From: JBBRBB01 sp963830175
Lineage (GTDB): Bacteria; Bacteroidota; Bacteroidia; Chitinophagales; Chitinophagaceae
Direction of reading: 5' to 3'
Length of the DNA stretch: 64,000 bases
Assembly: GCA_963830175.1 (NCBI GenBank)
Contig: CAWHKV010000009.1
Coordinates: 186,001 to 250,000, forward strand
Positions 43,549 to 53,440 of this stretch are shown here, piece after piece (position 1 is the first letter of the stretch; every line of letters starts with the position of its first letter). Below the pieces are notes generated by a model that saw nothing but the letters and a program-made list of their open reading frames with translations, did not search any database and was not told the DNA's origin. The position numbers and the translations under genes are program-made.

Positions 43549-44739
43549 ATGCGCAGCAAACTTTTTTTCTTAAGTTTTTTATACTTTTCTATAGCTTGTT
43601 TTTCTGTTAGTGTGCAGGCGCAGAAATATAAAAAGTGGCACAACAAAGCAATCGTGGCAGATACGCATAATGATGTACTATCAACTACCATAGAACATGA
43701 TTGGTTGTTTGATGATGACCTTTCAGGCAAAACACATTCAGACCTTGATCGCATGCGTAATGCAGGCGTTGATGTGCAAATGTTTTCGGTTTGGTGCGAT
43801 GGTCAGCAGAAAGATCCCTTTGCATGGGCTAACAGGGAAATAGATTCCCTTTACGCTGTAGCGAATAGAAACCCCGGGAAAATGCAGATAGTTAAGAATT
43901 CTGCTGAATTAAATGCAGCCATTAAATCTCATAAACTGGCTGCTATGATTGGGGTTGAAGGCGGTCACATGATAGAAGATGACCTTAATAAACTTGACAG
44001 TTTGCATAAGCGGGGCATGCGTTATATGACGTTAACCTGGAATAACTCAACCTTCTGGGCAACCTCAGCAAAAGATGAAACAACAGGTGCTATTCCCAAC
44101 GCTAAAAAAGGATTGAATGATTTTGGAAAACACATTGTGCAAAGAATGAATGAGCTCGGTATCATGATAGATTTAAGCCACGTAGGTGAACAAACGTTTT
44201 GGGATGCCATTGCAATTACCACTAAACCTGTTATAGTTTCTCATAGCTGCGCTTATGCCTTATGCCCCGTTCCAAGAAATTTAAAAGATGAACAGATAAA
44301 AGCTGTTGCAAAAAATGGCGGTGTAATTCATCTTAATTTCTATTCAGGTTTTATCGACAGTAATTTTAGTAAGCGCGATTCAATTTTTGCAATAAAACAT
44401 TCAGCGGAAAAAGATAGTTTGCTTAAACTTAACCCAGAAACATATTATGCCAACAGTTACTTATATAATAAATATAAAAGTGAAGTGGATGGCATTCGAC
44501 CTCCACTGGATTTGCTGATCGACCACATTGATTATATAGTAAAGCTCGCAGGAATTGATCATGTGGGGTTGGGTAGTGATTTTGATGGAATAAACTCTGC
44601 CCCCAGGGAATTAAATGATATCACAGATATGGTGCTCATCACTAAAAAATTAAAAGAAAGAGGGTATAATAAAAAAGAAATTTATAAAATACTGGGTGGA
44701 AATTTCTTAAGGTTGTTACAGGCAAATGATGTTAATTAA
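43549..44739 (+). CDS. Membrane dipeptidase (M19 renal dipeptidase family), exported
   Basis: 396 residues; signal peptide to SVQAQ. The M19 zinc ligands are visible: ADTHNDVLS (HxD), EGGHMIEDD glutamate, IDLSHVGEQTF and VSHSCAYAL histidines, and GLGSDFDGI aspartate. M19 enzymes hydrolyse dipeptides, including D-amino-acid ones. First gene of a three-gene operon with an SGNH hydrolase (16-nt gap) and a GH3 beta-glucosidase. Confidence 0.94.
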   Translation: MRSKLFFLSFLYFSIACFSVSVQAQKYKKWHNKAIVADTHNDVLSTTIEHDWLFDDDLSGKTHSDLDRMRNAGVDVQMFSVWCDGQQKDPFAWANREIDSLYAVANRNPGKMQIVKNSAELNAAIKSHKLAAMIGVEGGHMIEDDLNKLDSLHKRGMRYMTLTWNNSTFWATSAKDETTGAIPNAKKGLNDFGKHIVQRMNELGIMIDLSHVGEQTFWDAIAITTKPVIVSHSCAYALCPVPRNLKDEQIKAVAKNGGVIHLNFYSGFIDSNFSKRDSIFAIKHSAEKDSLLKLNPETYYANSYLYNKYKSEVDGIRPPLDLLIDHIDYIVKLAGIDHVGLGSDFDGINSAPRELNDITDMVLITKKLKERGYNKKEIYKILGGNFLRLLQANDVN

Positions 44740-44755
44740 ACACATAAATAACGTT

Positions 44756-45412
44756 ATGAAAAAATTGGTGTTTGCCCTTATTTTATTACTTACGTTTAAA
44801 GTAAACATATTTTCACAGCCTCCTTTTTACCAGGATATTCAGGCTTTTAAAAAACAGGATAGTTTACACTTTCCGCCGGCAAACGCTATCCTTTTTGTAG
44901 GCAGTTCTTCCTTTACCAAATGGACAGATGTAAGTGACTATTTCCCAGGTTATACTATTATTAACCGGGGCTTCGGCGGCTCATCATTGCCCGATGTAAT
45001 ACGGTATGCAGATGATATTATTTTCCCGTATCATCCTAAGCAAATATTTATTTATTGTGGTGAGAATGACCTTGCCGCTTCTGATGATGTTACGGCCGAT
45101 ACCGTATTCAATAGGTTTAAGACCCTATATTCCATGATCCGTAATAAATTGCCGGCAACCAATGTCACCTTCATTTCTTTAAAGCCCAGCCCAAGCCGTG
45201 CACACCTGATGCAGGAAATGGAAAAAACGAATGCGCTTGTTAAAGGCTTTTTGTCTAAACAAAAAAACGCCTGTTTTGTTGATGTGTATCATGCCATGTT
45301 GCAAAACGAAAAACCTATACCATCAATCTTTATTGAAGACAGCCTGCACATGAATGCTAAGGGATATCATATTTGGCAGCAGGAATTAAAACCATTTTTA
45401 AAAAACAAATAG
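44756..45412 (+). CDS. SGNH/GDSL-type hydrolase, exported
   Basis: 218 residues from ATG 44756 (MKKLVFALILLLTFKVNIFSQ). SGNH blocks: FVGSSSFTKW (nucleophile Ser), NRGFGGSSLPD (oxyanion Gly), YCGENDLA (Asn) and DSLHMNAKGYHIW (catalytic Asp/His). This is the GDSL acetylhydrolase-like type, deacetylating carbohydrate esters. The earlier start at 44726 would overlap the dipeptidase and lacks a signal peptide. 6 nt from the GH3 gene. Confidence 0.9.
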   Translation: MKKLVFALILLLTFKVNIFSQPPFYQDIQAFKKQDSLHFPPANAILFVGSSSFTKWTDVSDYFPGYTIINRGFGGSSLPDVIRYADDIIFPYHPKQIFIYCGENDLAASDDVTADTVFNRFKTLYSMIRNKLPATNVTFISLKPSPSRAHLMQEMEKTNALVKGFLSKQKNACFVDVYHAMLQNEKPIPSIFIEDSLHMNAKGYHIWQQELKPFLKNK

Positions 45413-45418
45413 GGTCAT

Positions 45419-47701
45419 ATGAAAGTTTGTAAATCGATTGTAATTGCCACTTTTTTTCTTTCAACATTTTTACCTGCAATAGCCCAGCAAAAATCTACTA
45501 TGCATGCATATGTAGAAAATTTATTGAGCAAAATGACACTGGAAGAAAAAATAGGGCAGTTAAACCTTGTAACTCCCGGTGGTGCCGTTACGGGCGAAGT
45601 GGTAAGCAGCGATGTAGATAATAAAATAAGGAACGGGCAGGTGGGTGGTTTGTTTGGAATAACCGGCCCCGCCAACATTCGCCGTGCGCAGGAAATTGCA
45701 GTAAAAAATTCACGACTGCACATACCATTAATTTTTGGGTTGGATGTGATTCATGGTCATCGTACCATCTTCCCCATACCCTTAGGATTATCCAGTAGCT
45801 GGGATACTTTACTTATTGAAAAAAGTGCTCAACTGGCTGCCAGGGAAGCTACAGCAGATGGTCTTGCATGGGTGTATTCTCCAATGGTGGATATTGCCCG
45901 CGACCCCCGGTGGGGGCGCATTGCAGAAGGTAGTGGTGAAGACGCTTATCTGGGATCTGCCATAGCCCGTGCTATGGTTAAAGGTTACCAGGGAACAAAT
46001 ATGGCCGCCGACACTACAGTTATGGCATGCGTAAAACATTATGCATTGTATGGCGCCGCCGAAGGCGGCAGGGATTACAACACGACCGATATGAGCCGCA
46101 TTAAAATGTTCGAATATTATATGCCGCCTTACAAAGCTGCAGTAGATGCAGGTGTAGGAAGCGTAATGACTTCCTTCAACGAAATTGATGGTATTCCGGC
46201 AACGGGAAATAAATGGTTAATAAATGAACTGCTTCGCAAAGATTGGGGCTTTAACGGACTGGTTGTTACAGATTATACCTCAATCAATGAAATGACTGCG
46301 CATGGATTGGGCGACCTGCAAACCGTATCTGCCCTTGCACTAAGCGCAGGCGTTGATATGGATATGGTTGGCGAAGGATTTTTATCAACCTTACCAAAAT
46401 CATTAAAAGAAAAAAAGATAAATCAAAAAGAAATTGACAATGCCTGCCGCCGGGTGTTAGAAGCAAAATATAAACTCGGTTTGTTTGACGATCCTTACAG
46501 GTATTGCAACGAAGCACGCGCTGAAAAAGAATTGTTGTCTGTTGATAACAGAATGCATGCCCGGGAAATTGCAGCTCATAGTTTGGTGTTATTAAAGAAC
46601 ACGAATTCTGTATTACCATTAAAGAAATCAGCAACCATTGCACTGGTAGGACCACTTGCTGATAATAAAAGAAATATGCTCGGCACATGGAGTGTTTCGG
46701 GAGATCCTGAACAAAGCGTTACTGTTATGCAGGGTATAAAAAATGTGGCTGGAAAAGATGTTGAAATAATTTATGCTAAGGGTGCCAACATAAGCAACGA
46801 CACCACCTTTGCAAAAAATGTAAACGCGTTTGGTGAAGAAATACAAATAGATAAACGATCAGCAACTGCATTAATTAACGAAGCTGTTGAAGCAGCAAAT
46901 AAAGCAGATGTAGTAGTTGCAGTTATGGGCGAAGCTGCAGACATGACCGGCGAAGCCTCCAGCATGAGTAATATTGAACTGCAACCGGCACAGCGCGACT
47001 TGCTGAAAGCACTTGTTGAGACGAAAAAACCAATTGTGTTGGTTTTAATGAATGGAAGACCCATGGCATTGCAGTGGGAGGATGATAATGTACAATCTAT
47101 CTTGGATGTTTGGTTTGCAGGAACCGAGGCAGGCAATGCAATAGCAGATGTATTGTTTGGTAATTACAATCCTTCAGGAAAACTAACTGCTACATTTCCG
47201 CGTAATACAGGCCAGATACCAATTTATTACAACTATAAAAACACCGGCAGACCTTTGGAAGGAGAAGGTTTTCAAAAGTTCAGGTCGGCATATTTAGATG
47301 TACCAAACAGTCCCTTATATCCATTTGGTTATGGATTAAGTTATACTACATTTAATTATAGTAATGTGCAGGTAAGCAACGAAAACCCTAAAGGAAATGA
47401 AACCTTGAAAGCAACAATTACAGTAACCAATGCCGGTATGATGGCAGGTGAAGAAACTGTGCAAATTTACATTAGCGACCCAGTGGCAAGTATTGCGCGC
47501 CCGGTTAAGGAATTGAAAGGATTTTCAAAAGTATTTCTGCAACCCGGGGAAAGTAAAGAAGTTACATTTTACATTTCACCGGACCACTTAAAATTTTTTC
47601 ATTCGGATTTAAGTTATGATTGGGAGCCGGGAGAGTTTATTATATCTGTTGGAACCAATTCAAGAGATGTAAAAACGCAGAAGGTTACATGGAATAAATA
47701 A
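45419..47701 (+). CDS. bglX: Periplasmic beta-glucosidase, GH3
   Basis: 760 residues, signal peptide to PAIAQ. GH3 N-terminal TIM barrel with LTLEEKIGQLNLV-type start (MTLEEKIGQLNLV), KHYALYGAAEGGRDY and the nucleophile D285 in GLVVTDYTS; GH3 C-terminal alpha/beta domain from about residue 390; fibronectin-III-like domain at the end (ETVQIYISDPVASIARPVKELKGF spans it). Matches BglX-type enzymes that release terminal beta-glucose. With the SGNH esterase and dipeptidase it may trim oligosaccharides or muropeptides in the periplasm. Confidence 0.95.
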   Translation: MKVCKSIVIATFFLSTFLPAIAQQKSTMHAYVENLLSKMTLEEKIGQLNLVTPGGAVTGEVVSSDVDNKIRNGQVGGLFGITGPANIRRAQEIAVKNSRLHIPLIFGLDVIHGHRTIFPIPLGLSSSWDTLLIEKSAQLAAREATADGLAWVYSPMVDIARDPRWGRIAEGSGEDAYLGSAIARAMVKGYQGTNMAADTTVMACVKHYALYGAAEGGRDYNTTDMSRIKMFEYYMPPYKAAVDAGVGSVMTSFNEIDGIPATGNKWLINELLRKDWGFNGLVVTDYTSINEMTAHGLGDLQTVSALALSAGVDMDMVGEGFLSTLPKSLKEKKINQKEIDNACRRVLEAKYKLGLFDDPYRYCNEARAEKELLSVDNRMHAREIAAHSLVLLKNTNSVLPLKKSATIALVGPLADNKRNMLGTWSVSGDPEQSVTVMQGIKNVAGKDVEIIYAKGANISNDTTFAKNVNAFGEEIQIDKRSATALINEAVEAANKADVVVAVMGEAADMTGEASSMSNIELQPAQRDLLKALVETKKPIVLVLMNGRPMALQWEDDNVQSILDVWFAGTEAGNAIADVLFGNYNPSGKLTATFPRNTGQIPIYYNYKNTGRPLEGEGFQKFRSAYLDVPNSPLYPFGYGLSYTTFNYSNVQVSNENPKGNETLKATITVTNAGMMAGEETVQIYISDPVASIARPVKELKGFSKVFLQPGESKEVTFYISPDHLKFFHSDLSYDWEPGEFIISVGTNSRDVKTQKVTWNK

Positions 47702-47736
47702 GGAAGGAAGGGGGGAGGGGTAGAACGTTTTACTTT

Positions 47737-48816
47737 TTATTTCACGTCATAATCCACTACCACTTTTTCCGTAACGGGATGGCTTTGACAGGTTAAAATA
47801 TAGCCCTGTTCAACTTCTTCATGTTCCAAACCATAATTCACATCCATTTCAACTTCGCCTTCAATAAGTTTGGCTTTACAGGTGCAGCATACGCCGCCCT
47901 TGCACGCGAAGGGTAGATCCGCACCTTGTTGCAATGCGGCATCTAAAATAGATTCGTTACTTGTAAAGGGTAAATCAAAATCGAATGAACGTCCGTCGAG
48001 GCGAACAACTATTTTGCTTTTGGCACCTGTGTTTTCCTGTGCCACTTTTCTTGCCGGTGCCTGGGTTTGCTGTCCCGGTGTTGAAAATAATTCAAGATGA
48101 ACTTTCTTTTTTTCAACCCCGTTATTTTCTAAAAAATTTTTAACAGAAAAAATCATTTCAGCTGGGCCGCAAATAAAAAATTCATCTGCATGTATGCTAA
48201 TTAGCTTTCCAAAAAGCTGGTTGCATTTATCGCCATCTATCCTGCCATGGTTCAATGGAGCATCTGTTTTTTCGCGGCTTAAAATATTTATAAGGGTAAA
48301 ACGCTGCATGTACACGTTTTTCAATGCTTCCAAATCTTCCTTAAAAATTATAGAATTGCGGTTGCGGTTGCCATATACCAATGTTACATGGCTTAAAGGT
48401 TCGGTTGCCAGTATGGTTTTAATAATAGAGAGAATGGGTGTAATGCCGCTGCCAGCAGCAAATGCCACGTATGTTTTTTTATTTTCAGTATTTAAAGGAA
48501 TGGAAAAATTGCCCATGGGTGGCATAAGTTCTACTTCATCGCCGGGCTGCAGCGATGCATGCGCAAAAGATGAAAATAATCCGCCATCTAATTTCTTAAC
48601 AGCAATGCGCCATTCGTTTTGTAAAGGTGAACTGCACAGGGAATAAGAACGCCTGATTTCTTCTCCATTTAATATTGTTCTTACAGTAACATGCTGACCA
48701 TGTTTGTACGAAAATTTTTGCTGCAGGTTTTCTGGAATATCAAATAATACAGATACGCAATCGGGTGTTTCTACTTTAACTTCTTTTACACGAACCTTTT
48801 CAAAATGTACTGACAT
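47737..48816 (-). CDS. paaE: PaaE-type ferredoxin-NADP reductase with 2Fe-2S domain
   Basis: 359 residues: FAD domain (RRSYSLCSSP, about residue 55), NADP domain (AAGSGITPILSIIKT, FICGPAEMI) and C-terminal plant-type ferredoxin domain with cysteines CKGGVCCTCKA and a later CQSHP. This is the order of PaaE, the reductase of phenylacetyl-CoA epoxidase. The other paa subunits are not in the window, so it could also serve another oxygenase. Next to a TetR regulator in the same orientation. Confidence 0.85.
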   Translation of the reverse strand: MSVHFEKVRVKEVKVETPDCVSVLFDIPENLQQKFSYKHGQHVTVRTILNGEEIRRSYSLCSSPLQNEWRIAVKKLDGGLFSSFAHASLQPGDEVELMPPMGNFSIPLNTENKKTYVAFAAGSGITPILSIIKTILATEPLSHVTLVYGNRNRNSIIFKEDLEALKNVYMQRFTLINILSREKTDAPLNHGRIDGDKCNQLFGKLISIHADEFFICGPAEMIFSVKNFLENNGVEKKKVHLELFSTPGQQTQAPARKVAQENTGAKSKIVVRLDGRSFDFDLPFTSNESILDAALQQGADLPFACKGGVCCTCKAKLIEGEVEMDVNYGLEHEEVEQGYILTCQSHPVTEKVVVDYDVK

Positions 48817-48920
48817 GAATTTTCTCTAAAGGGAAATTTGTAAAGTGGCTAAATTAATATTCTGAAGCCAAAAGCAAATGCTAAACCTTCTTGATATAGA
48901 TGAAGACTGAGGTGCTATTT

Positions 48921-49511
48921 TTATTTTTTCAATCCTTCTACAAGAATTATGACCATGTTTTCTTCTAATGCCTTACCATCAATTTTATGCGTGCTACGAT
49001 GCCAGCTTTCTATGCCGCTTACGGAGTGCAGCATAATGAGTACGGCTGTAGAGGCATCGATCTTATTTATTTCTCCGGCTTCAATACCTTTTTCTATAAT
49101 GGCTGCAAAGCGCTTGCGGTACGTTCTGCGCTGGTTTTGAAAATTTGATAAATACGGGTCCGCCAGGTAGCGCCACTCGCGGTCGGCTACATACACTTCC
49201 TCGAAATTTTCTATGATCTGGCGTATGTGAAAACGCAACAGGGTTTCCACTTTTTGAATGGGAGAGTTGTTTTCTGCTTCTACCTTATTGATATGCTCCC
49301 AATAAAAATTAGCGATATTAAAACAGATGTCGTGCAACAATTCTGTTTTTGAATGTATATGGTTATATAGACTGGCTGCCTCAACACCTACCTTTTCTGC
49401 AAGTTCACGCATGCTCGCTGCCTTAAAACCTTTTTGCCTGAATAGCGATGCAGCGGCTTTTAAAATAACTTCTTTTCGGGAAACATCTTTTTCGGTTTGA
49501 ATACGTGCCAT
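48921..49511 (-). CDS. TetR/AcrR family transcriptional regulator
   Basis: 196 residues with an N-terminal HTH (LFRQKGFKAASMRELAEKVGVEAASLYNHI). The C-terminal ligand-binding part (EWRYLADPYLSNFQNQRRTYRKRF) matches the type usually beside phenylacetate genes in Bacteroidota. It probably represses the paaE unit, 105 nt downstream. Ligand unknown. Confidence 0.9.
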   Translation of the reverse strand: MARIQTEKDVSRKEVILKAAASLFRQKGFKAASMRELAEKVGVEAASLYNHIHSKTELLHDICFNIANFYWEHINKVEAENNSPIQKVETLLRFHIRQIIENFEEVYVADREWRYLADPYLSNFQNQRRTYRKRFAAIIEKGIEAGEINKIDASTAVLIMLHSVSGIESWHRSTHKIDGKALEENMVIILVEGLKK

Positions 49512-49604
49512 GAAACAAATTTATTAATTTCTGAAAGTTAACAGAAGATAATTAAAGTATAGCATGTAACCAATCGTATTTATAATGTTGATATATCACG
49601 TATC

Positions 49605-50492
49605 TTAAGCGGTTGCCAGTAATACCTGCCATGCATCATCAACCTTTCCATCCTCAAGCAACTGCCTGGCAAGAACATGAATTTCTTTTTCCATTTCATT
49701 CGGGTCGATGGAATAATATTGAACAATTTGTTGCAATTTTTCATTTGCAAAGGCAGGATTTATAACAGGCATTTCTGTTAAGCCTGCCAACAGCCCCAGG
49801 TTGTTTGCGGATAATATGTTACTGTTTTTAATACTTTCGGGCAATGCATCGAAACCCATACCTGTAAACCTGTTTGGCTTAGGTATAGTAAATAAATTAG
49901 TTGCATCTACTCTGCTGTACCAATCGCCTCCGAGCCTTGCGATATGTTGCATTTTTAACTGGTCAATCATGGTTTGCTCATCATTCAGAATACTTTCATC
50001 TACATGTAATACCAGCATTTCGGCAAATACCAGTTGTCCTGCACCGGGTTCCTCGCCCAGGCTTTTAACTTCCATAACACTACACTCAATTTTTATTTTG
50101 GCTTCACTTACCATCGGTGGTTTAATTATGGTTGATGGTTGTTTGGTGAATCCTGCCTTAATAAATTCATCCACATGCTTCCCGTATTCGCAACTGGAAA
50201 GGCTTACCTGCTGCACCATTTCCATATCACAGATATTAATCACTACCTCAGGTACTTCTAAAATATTTTCAAGTGTATGCTTGGTCGTATTATCGCGAAC
50301 CCTTCGGGACGGGGAAAAGATGGCCACCGGCGGATTAGATGAAAACATGTTAAAAAAACTGAAAGGGCTAAGATTCACATTTCCCTCTGTGTCAATAGTA
50401 CTTGCAAAACAAACAGGTCGTGGGGCAATGGCATGCAGCAGCCAGTTTTGTTTTTGTGCAGGCGAAAGTTTTGAAAGTTCAAATGATAGCAT
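49605..50492 (-). CDS. Flavin reductase family protein (FMN-binding split barrel)
   Basis: 295 residues. Flavin-reductase-like barrel in residues 10-190: IAPRPVCFASTIDTEGNVNLSPFSFFN, with VVINICDM; the C-terminal 100 residues are an added helical region. Bacteroidota carry such genes near aromatic amino-acid catabolism. It might supply reduced flavin or be a conserved flavoprotein of unknown activity. 93 nt from the TetR gene, same strand. Confidence 0.85.
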   Translation of the reverse strand: MLSFELSKLSPAQKQNWLLHAIAPRPVCFASTIDTEGNVNLSPFSFFNMFSSNPPVAIFSPSRRVRDNTTKHTLENILEVPEVVINICDMEMVQQVSLSSCEYGKHVDEFIKAGFTKQPSTIIKPPMVSEAKIKIECSVMEVKSLGEEPGAGQLVFAEMLVLHVDESILNDEQTMIDQLKMQHIARLGGDWYSRVDATNLFTIPKPNRFTGMGFDALPESIKNSNILSANNLGLLAGLTEMPVINPAFANEKLQQIVQYYSIDPNEMEKEIHVLARQLLEDGKVDDAWQVLLATA

Positions 50493-50603
50493 GCAGCAAT
50501 ATAATGTAATAAAAAAAAGGTAATCGAATCAATCGTTAATAATCATTCAATAAAATTAATAATTAGGAAACATTGGGGTAATAATTTGTTAACACGTGCA
50601 AAA

Positions 50604-50611
50604 TAGCTTTG
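50604..50611 (+). promoter_or_regulatory. -7 box (TAGCTTTG) before the TonB receptor gene
   Basis: Perfect TAnnTTTG, 15 nt before ATG 50626. A TTTG at 50585 is the closest -33-like element but the spacing (15) is short. Confidence 0.45.
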
Positions 50612-50625
50612 CCGAAATATTAGAA

Positions 50626-53419
50626 ATGCAACGGATGAGACACTTAACCTTGTTTATTTTATTGATTTTTTCAAATGCCGCATTCGCTCAAAGTGGCAAA
50701 ATTGCGGGTCGTGTAACTGATAACAATAATAACCCTGTGCCGGGTGCTACGATTAAAGTATTAAACGGGGAAACAGGGATTGCTTCAGATGTTGAGGGTA
50801 GATTTATAATCACGCTGGATGCAAATCAAACCTTCCAGTTACAAATATCTGCAGTTGGTTTTAGCACTAAGAATATTACGGAAGTAACCGTTAATCCCAA
50901 CGGTGTTACCGATCTGGAAATAATTCTTGAACCTCAGGTAGGACAATTATCAGGTGTTACAGTAACCTCCTCTTCTGCCCGTAAAGAAACAGTAAACGCA
51001 CTTATACAATTTCAGAAAAACACCAATGTCGTTGCCCAAGTAATATCTGCCGAAGCAATAAAAAGATCTCCCGATAAAAATACCGGCGAAGTGTTGAAAA
51101 GAGTGCCGGGAACTTCTATTCAGGATGGTAAATACATCGTTATCCGGGGTCTTGCCGACAGGTATAATCAGGCAATGTTAAATGGTGTTTTATTGACCAG
51201 TACCGAGCCTGACAGGAAGACTTTCTCTTATGATATTTTTCCTTCAGCAATCATTGACAATATAATTGTAAACAAAACATTTATTCCTGAATATTCAGGT
51301 GAATGGGCTGGGGGGTTAATCCAGATAAATACTAAAGACATACCCTCCGCCAATTTTTTCTCTTTACAGGTAGGTACCGGGGTAAACACAAATACCGTTG
51401 GTGGTGATTATTATTCATACAAAGGTGGTAAGCTTGACTTTCTTGGCTTTGATGATGGTACACGATCATTGCCGGCACAGTTCCCAGGTAAAATAGGATT
51501 CAGTTACCTGCCCGAAAGTGATAAAATTGAATTAGGTAAATCAATTTCAACTGATAAATTTTCCGTTCAAAAGGTTAATCCCTTTTTAAATACATCGCTT
51601 CAACTGAATGGGGGGCTAAATACTATGGTGTTTGGAAAAAATCTGGGTGCCATAGTATCTCTCAATTATAGCCGCAGTATGAACAGGTTGGATTATGAGA
51701 ACAGCTTTTACAGCATTAACAATATAAAGGCTGATGCGAATTATAAATATTATAGTGAAAAGTTCAGCACAGATGTGCAATGGGGCGTATTGGCTAACCT
51801 TACCATGAAGCTTAATGCCAGTAATAAAATTTCTCTTAAAAATATTTTCAATGTTAATACTGCCGACTATACAACACTTAGGACAGGAAAGGATTATGAA
51901 TCAAATTCAATCTATGGGGAAAATATAAGGGCGCGTGAGTTAGGTTTCAGGAGTAATATCTTTTATAATTCTATTTTATCCGGAGATCATAGTTTTACTA
52001 CAGACACAAAATTTAACTGGTATGGAAGTTTTAATATATTGGACCAGTACATACCTCAACAAAGACGCCTTCAGTATAATCAGGATGGGTTCAACACAAG
52101 TGCACCTTACCAAGCATTGATCTCAAACACTTTGTCGCAAAAAAGCGGAAGCATCTTTTACTCTTCTTTAAGTGATTACACTTACAGTGCCGGGGGCGAT
52201 GTAACCCAGAAATTTAATTTTTTTGGGAACATGCAATCTATAAAAGGAGGCTATGCATTGCAAATAAAAGATCGTTTATACGATGCGCGCCCATTCAATA
52301 TTTATTTACCATCTGACAGTGCGGGATTAAGGCAATTGAATGAAGATGAGATTTTTGACGAAAATAATTTTAGTTCAACTAATTCAAAACTTTTTCATTT
52401 TAACGAAGCACAGGGTATACAGTATAATTATATGGCCAATACCATATTAAATGCCGGTTACCTTCAGTTTGATAACAATTTTTCAAACTGGTTAAGGGTG
52501 ATATGGGGTGTGCGTTATGAGCATTTTGATCAACTTGTTGGAAGCCCAAATAAATCAGATGAAAGATTCGTGAATACAATTGTAGGGGATTTTCTTCCAT
52601 CACTTAACACAAACTTTAAGATAAACAACAAAACAAATATCAGGTTGCGCCTATTCGCAAACAGTAGTGCGGCCAGAATTCAGAGAATTATCCCCGATAG
52701 CCTTTTACGATTTTGAAGTTGGCGCAACTATTTTGGGTAATAAAAGCCTGAAACGTACAAAAGTGAGCAATTACGATCTACGGTACGAGCTATACCCAAG
52801 AGCCGGAGAACTAATAACCTTTGGTGTTTATTATAAATCCTTTAGTAATCCTATTGAGTTATCCTTCAATCAATCGGGTGCAGGCTCAAGTAATACGTTT
52901 AATTACGTAAATGCACAGTCTGCAAAAAGCTATGGTGCAGAAATAGAATTCAGAAAAAAGTTAGATTTTGTAAGCGCACTTAAAAATTTTACTGCACAGG
53001 GTAATTTTTCTTACATCTATAATCGCGTTCAGTTCGATAATAAAACTTTGGATAGGCCAATGCAAGGGCAATCCCCATTCCTTATAAATGCAGGATTAAA
53101 TTATGATGTTGAAAAGGCCGGACTAACTACAACTATTCTGTTTAATGAAATAGGCAGAAGAATTCTGTATGTAGGTAATGATCAGGTGCCTGCAATATGG
53201 GAAGCACCGAGACCTCTGCTGGATATTCAGATTGCGAAAAAAGTTATGGAAACAAAAGGCGAAATTAAAATGAACATAGCTAATGTATTTAACCAGCGCG
53301 CTAATTTTTATCATGACCTGGATAACAGCAAAACTTATAGGCCAAACTCAGATGCACTCGCAGTTTCAAGGTTACACGGAACTTCAGTAAACATCGCTTT
53401 CGCATACACAATCAAATAA
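50626..53419 (+). pseudogene. TonB-dependent receptor with CarboxypepD-reg domain, one frameshift
   Basis: From ATG 50626 (MQRMRHLTLFILLIFSNAAFAQ) the protein has a CarboxypepD-reg-like domain (GKIAGRVTDNNNNPVPGATI), a plug (SAEAIKRSPDKNTGEVLKRV, IRGLADRYNQAML) and a 22-strand-type barrel. The first frame ends at 52716, but from about 52663 the next frame reads VRPEFRELSPIAFYDFEVGA, the family's expected continuation, and then KTRxxY-like barrel strands to IAFAYTIK at 53419. One extra base (AGTAGTG) explains it. The restored receptor is about 930 residues. Paired with the beta-helix lipoprotein 21 nt downstream. Confidence 0.82.
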
Positions 53420-53440
53420 AAATTTATAAATAAACATTCA

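Noticed and set aside
47737..50492. A complete phenylacetate degradation locus
   Set aside because: Only a PaaE-like reductase and a TetR regulator are present; no PaaABCD, PaaK or PaaZ in the window.
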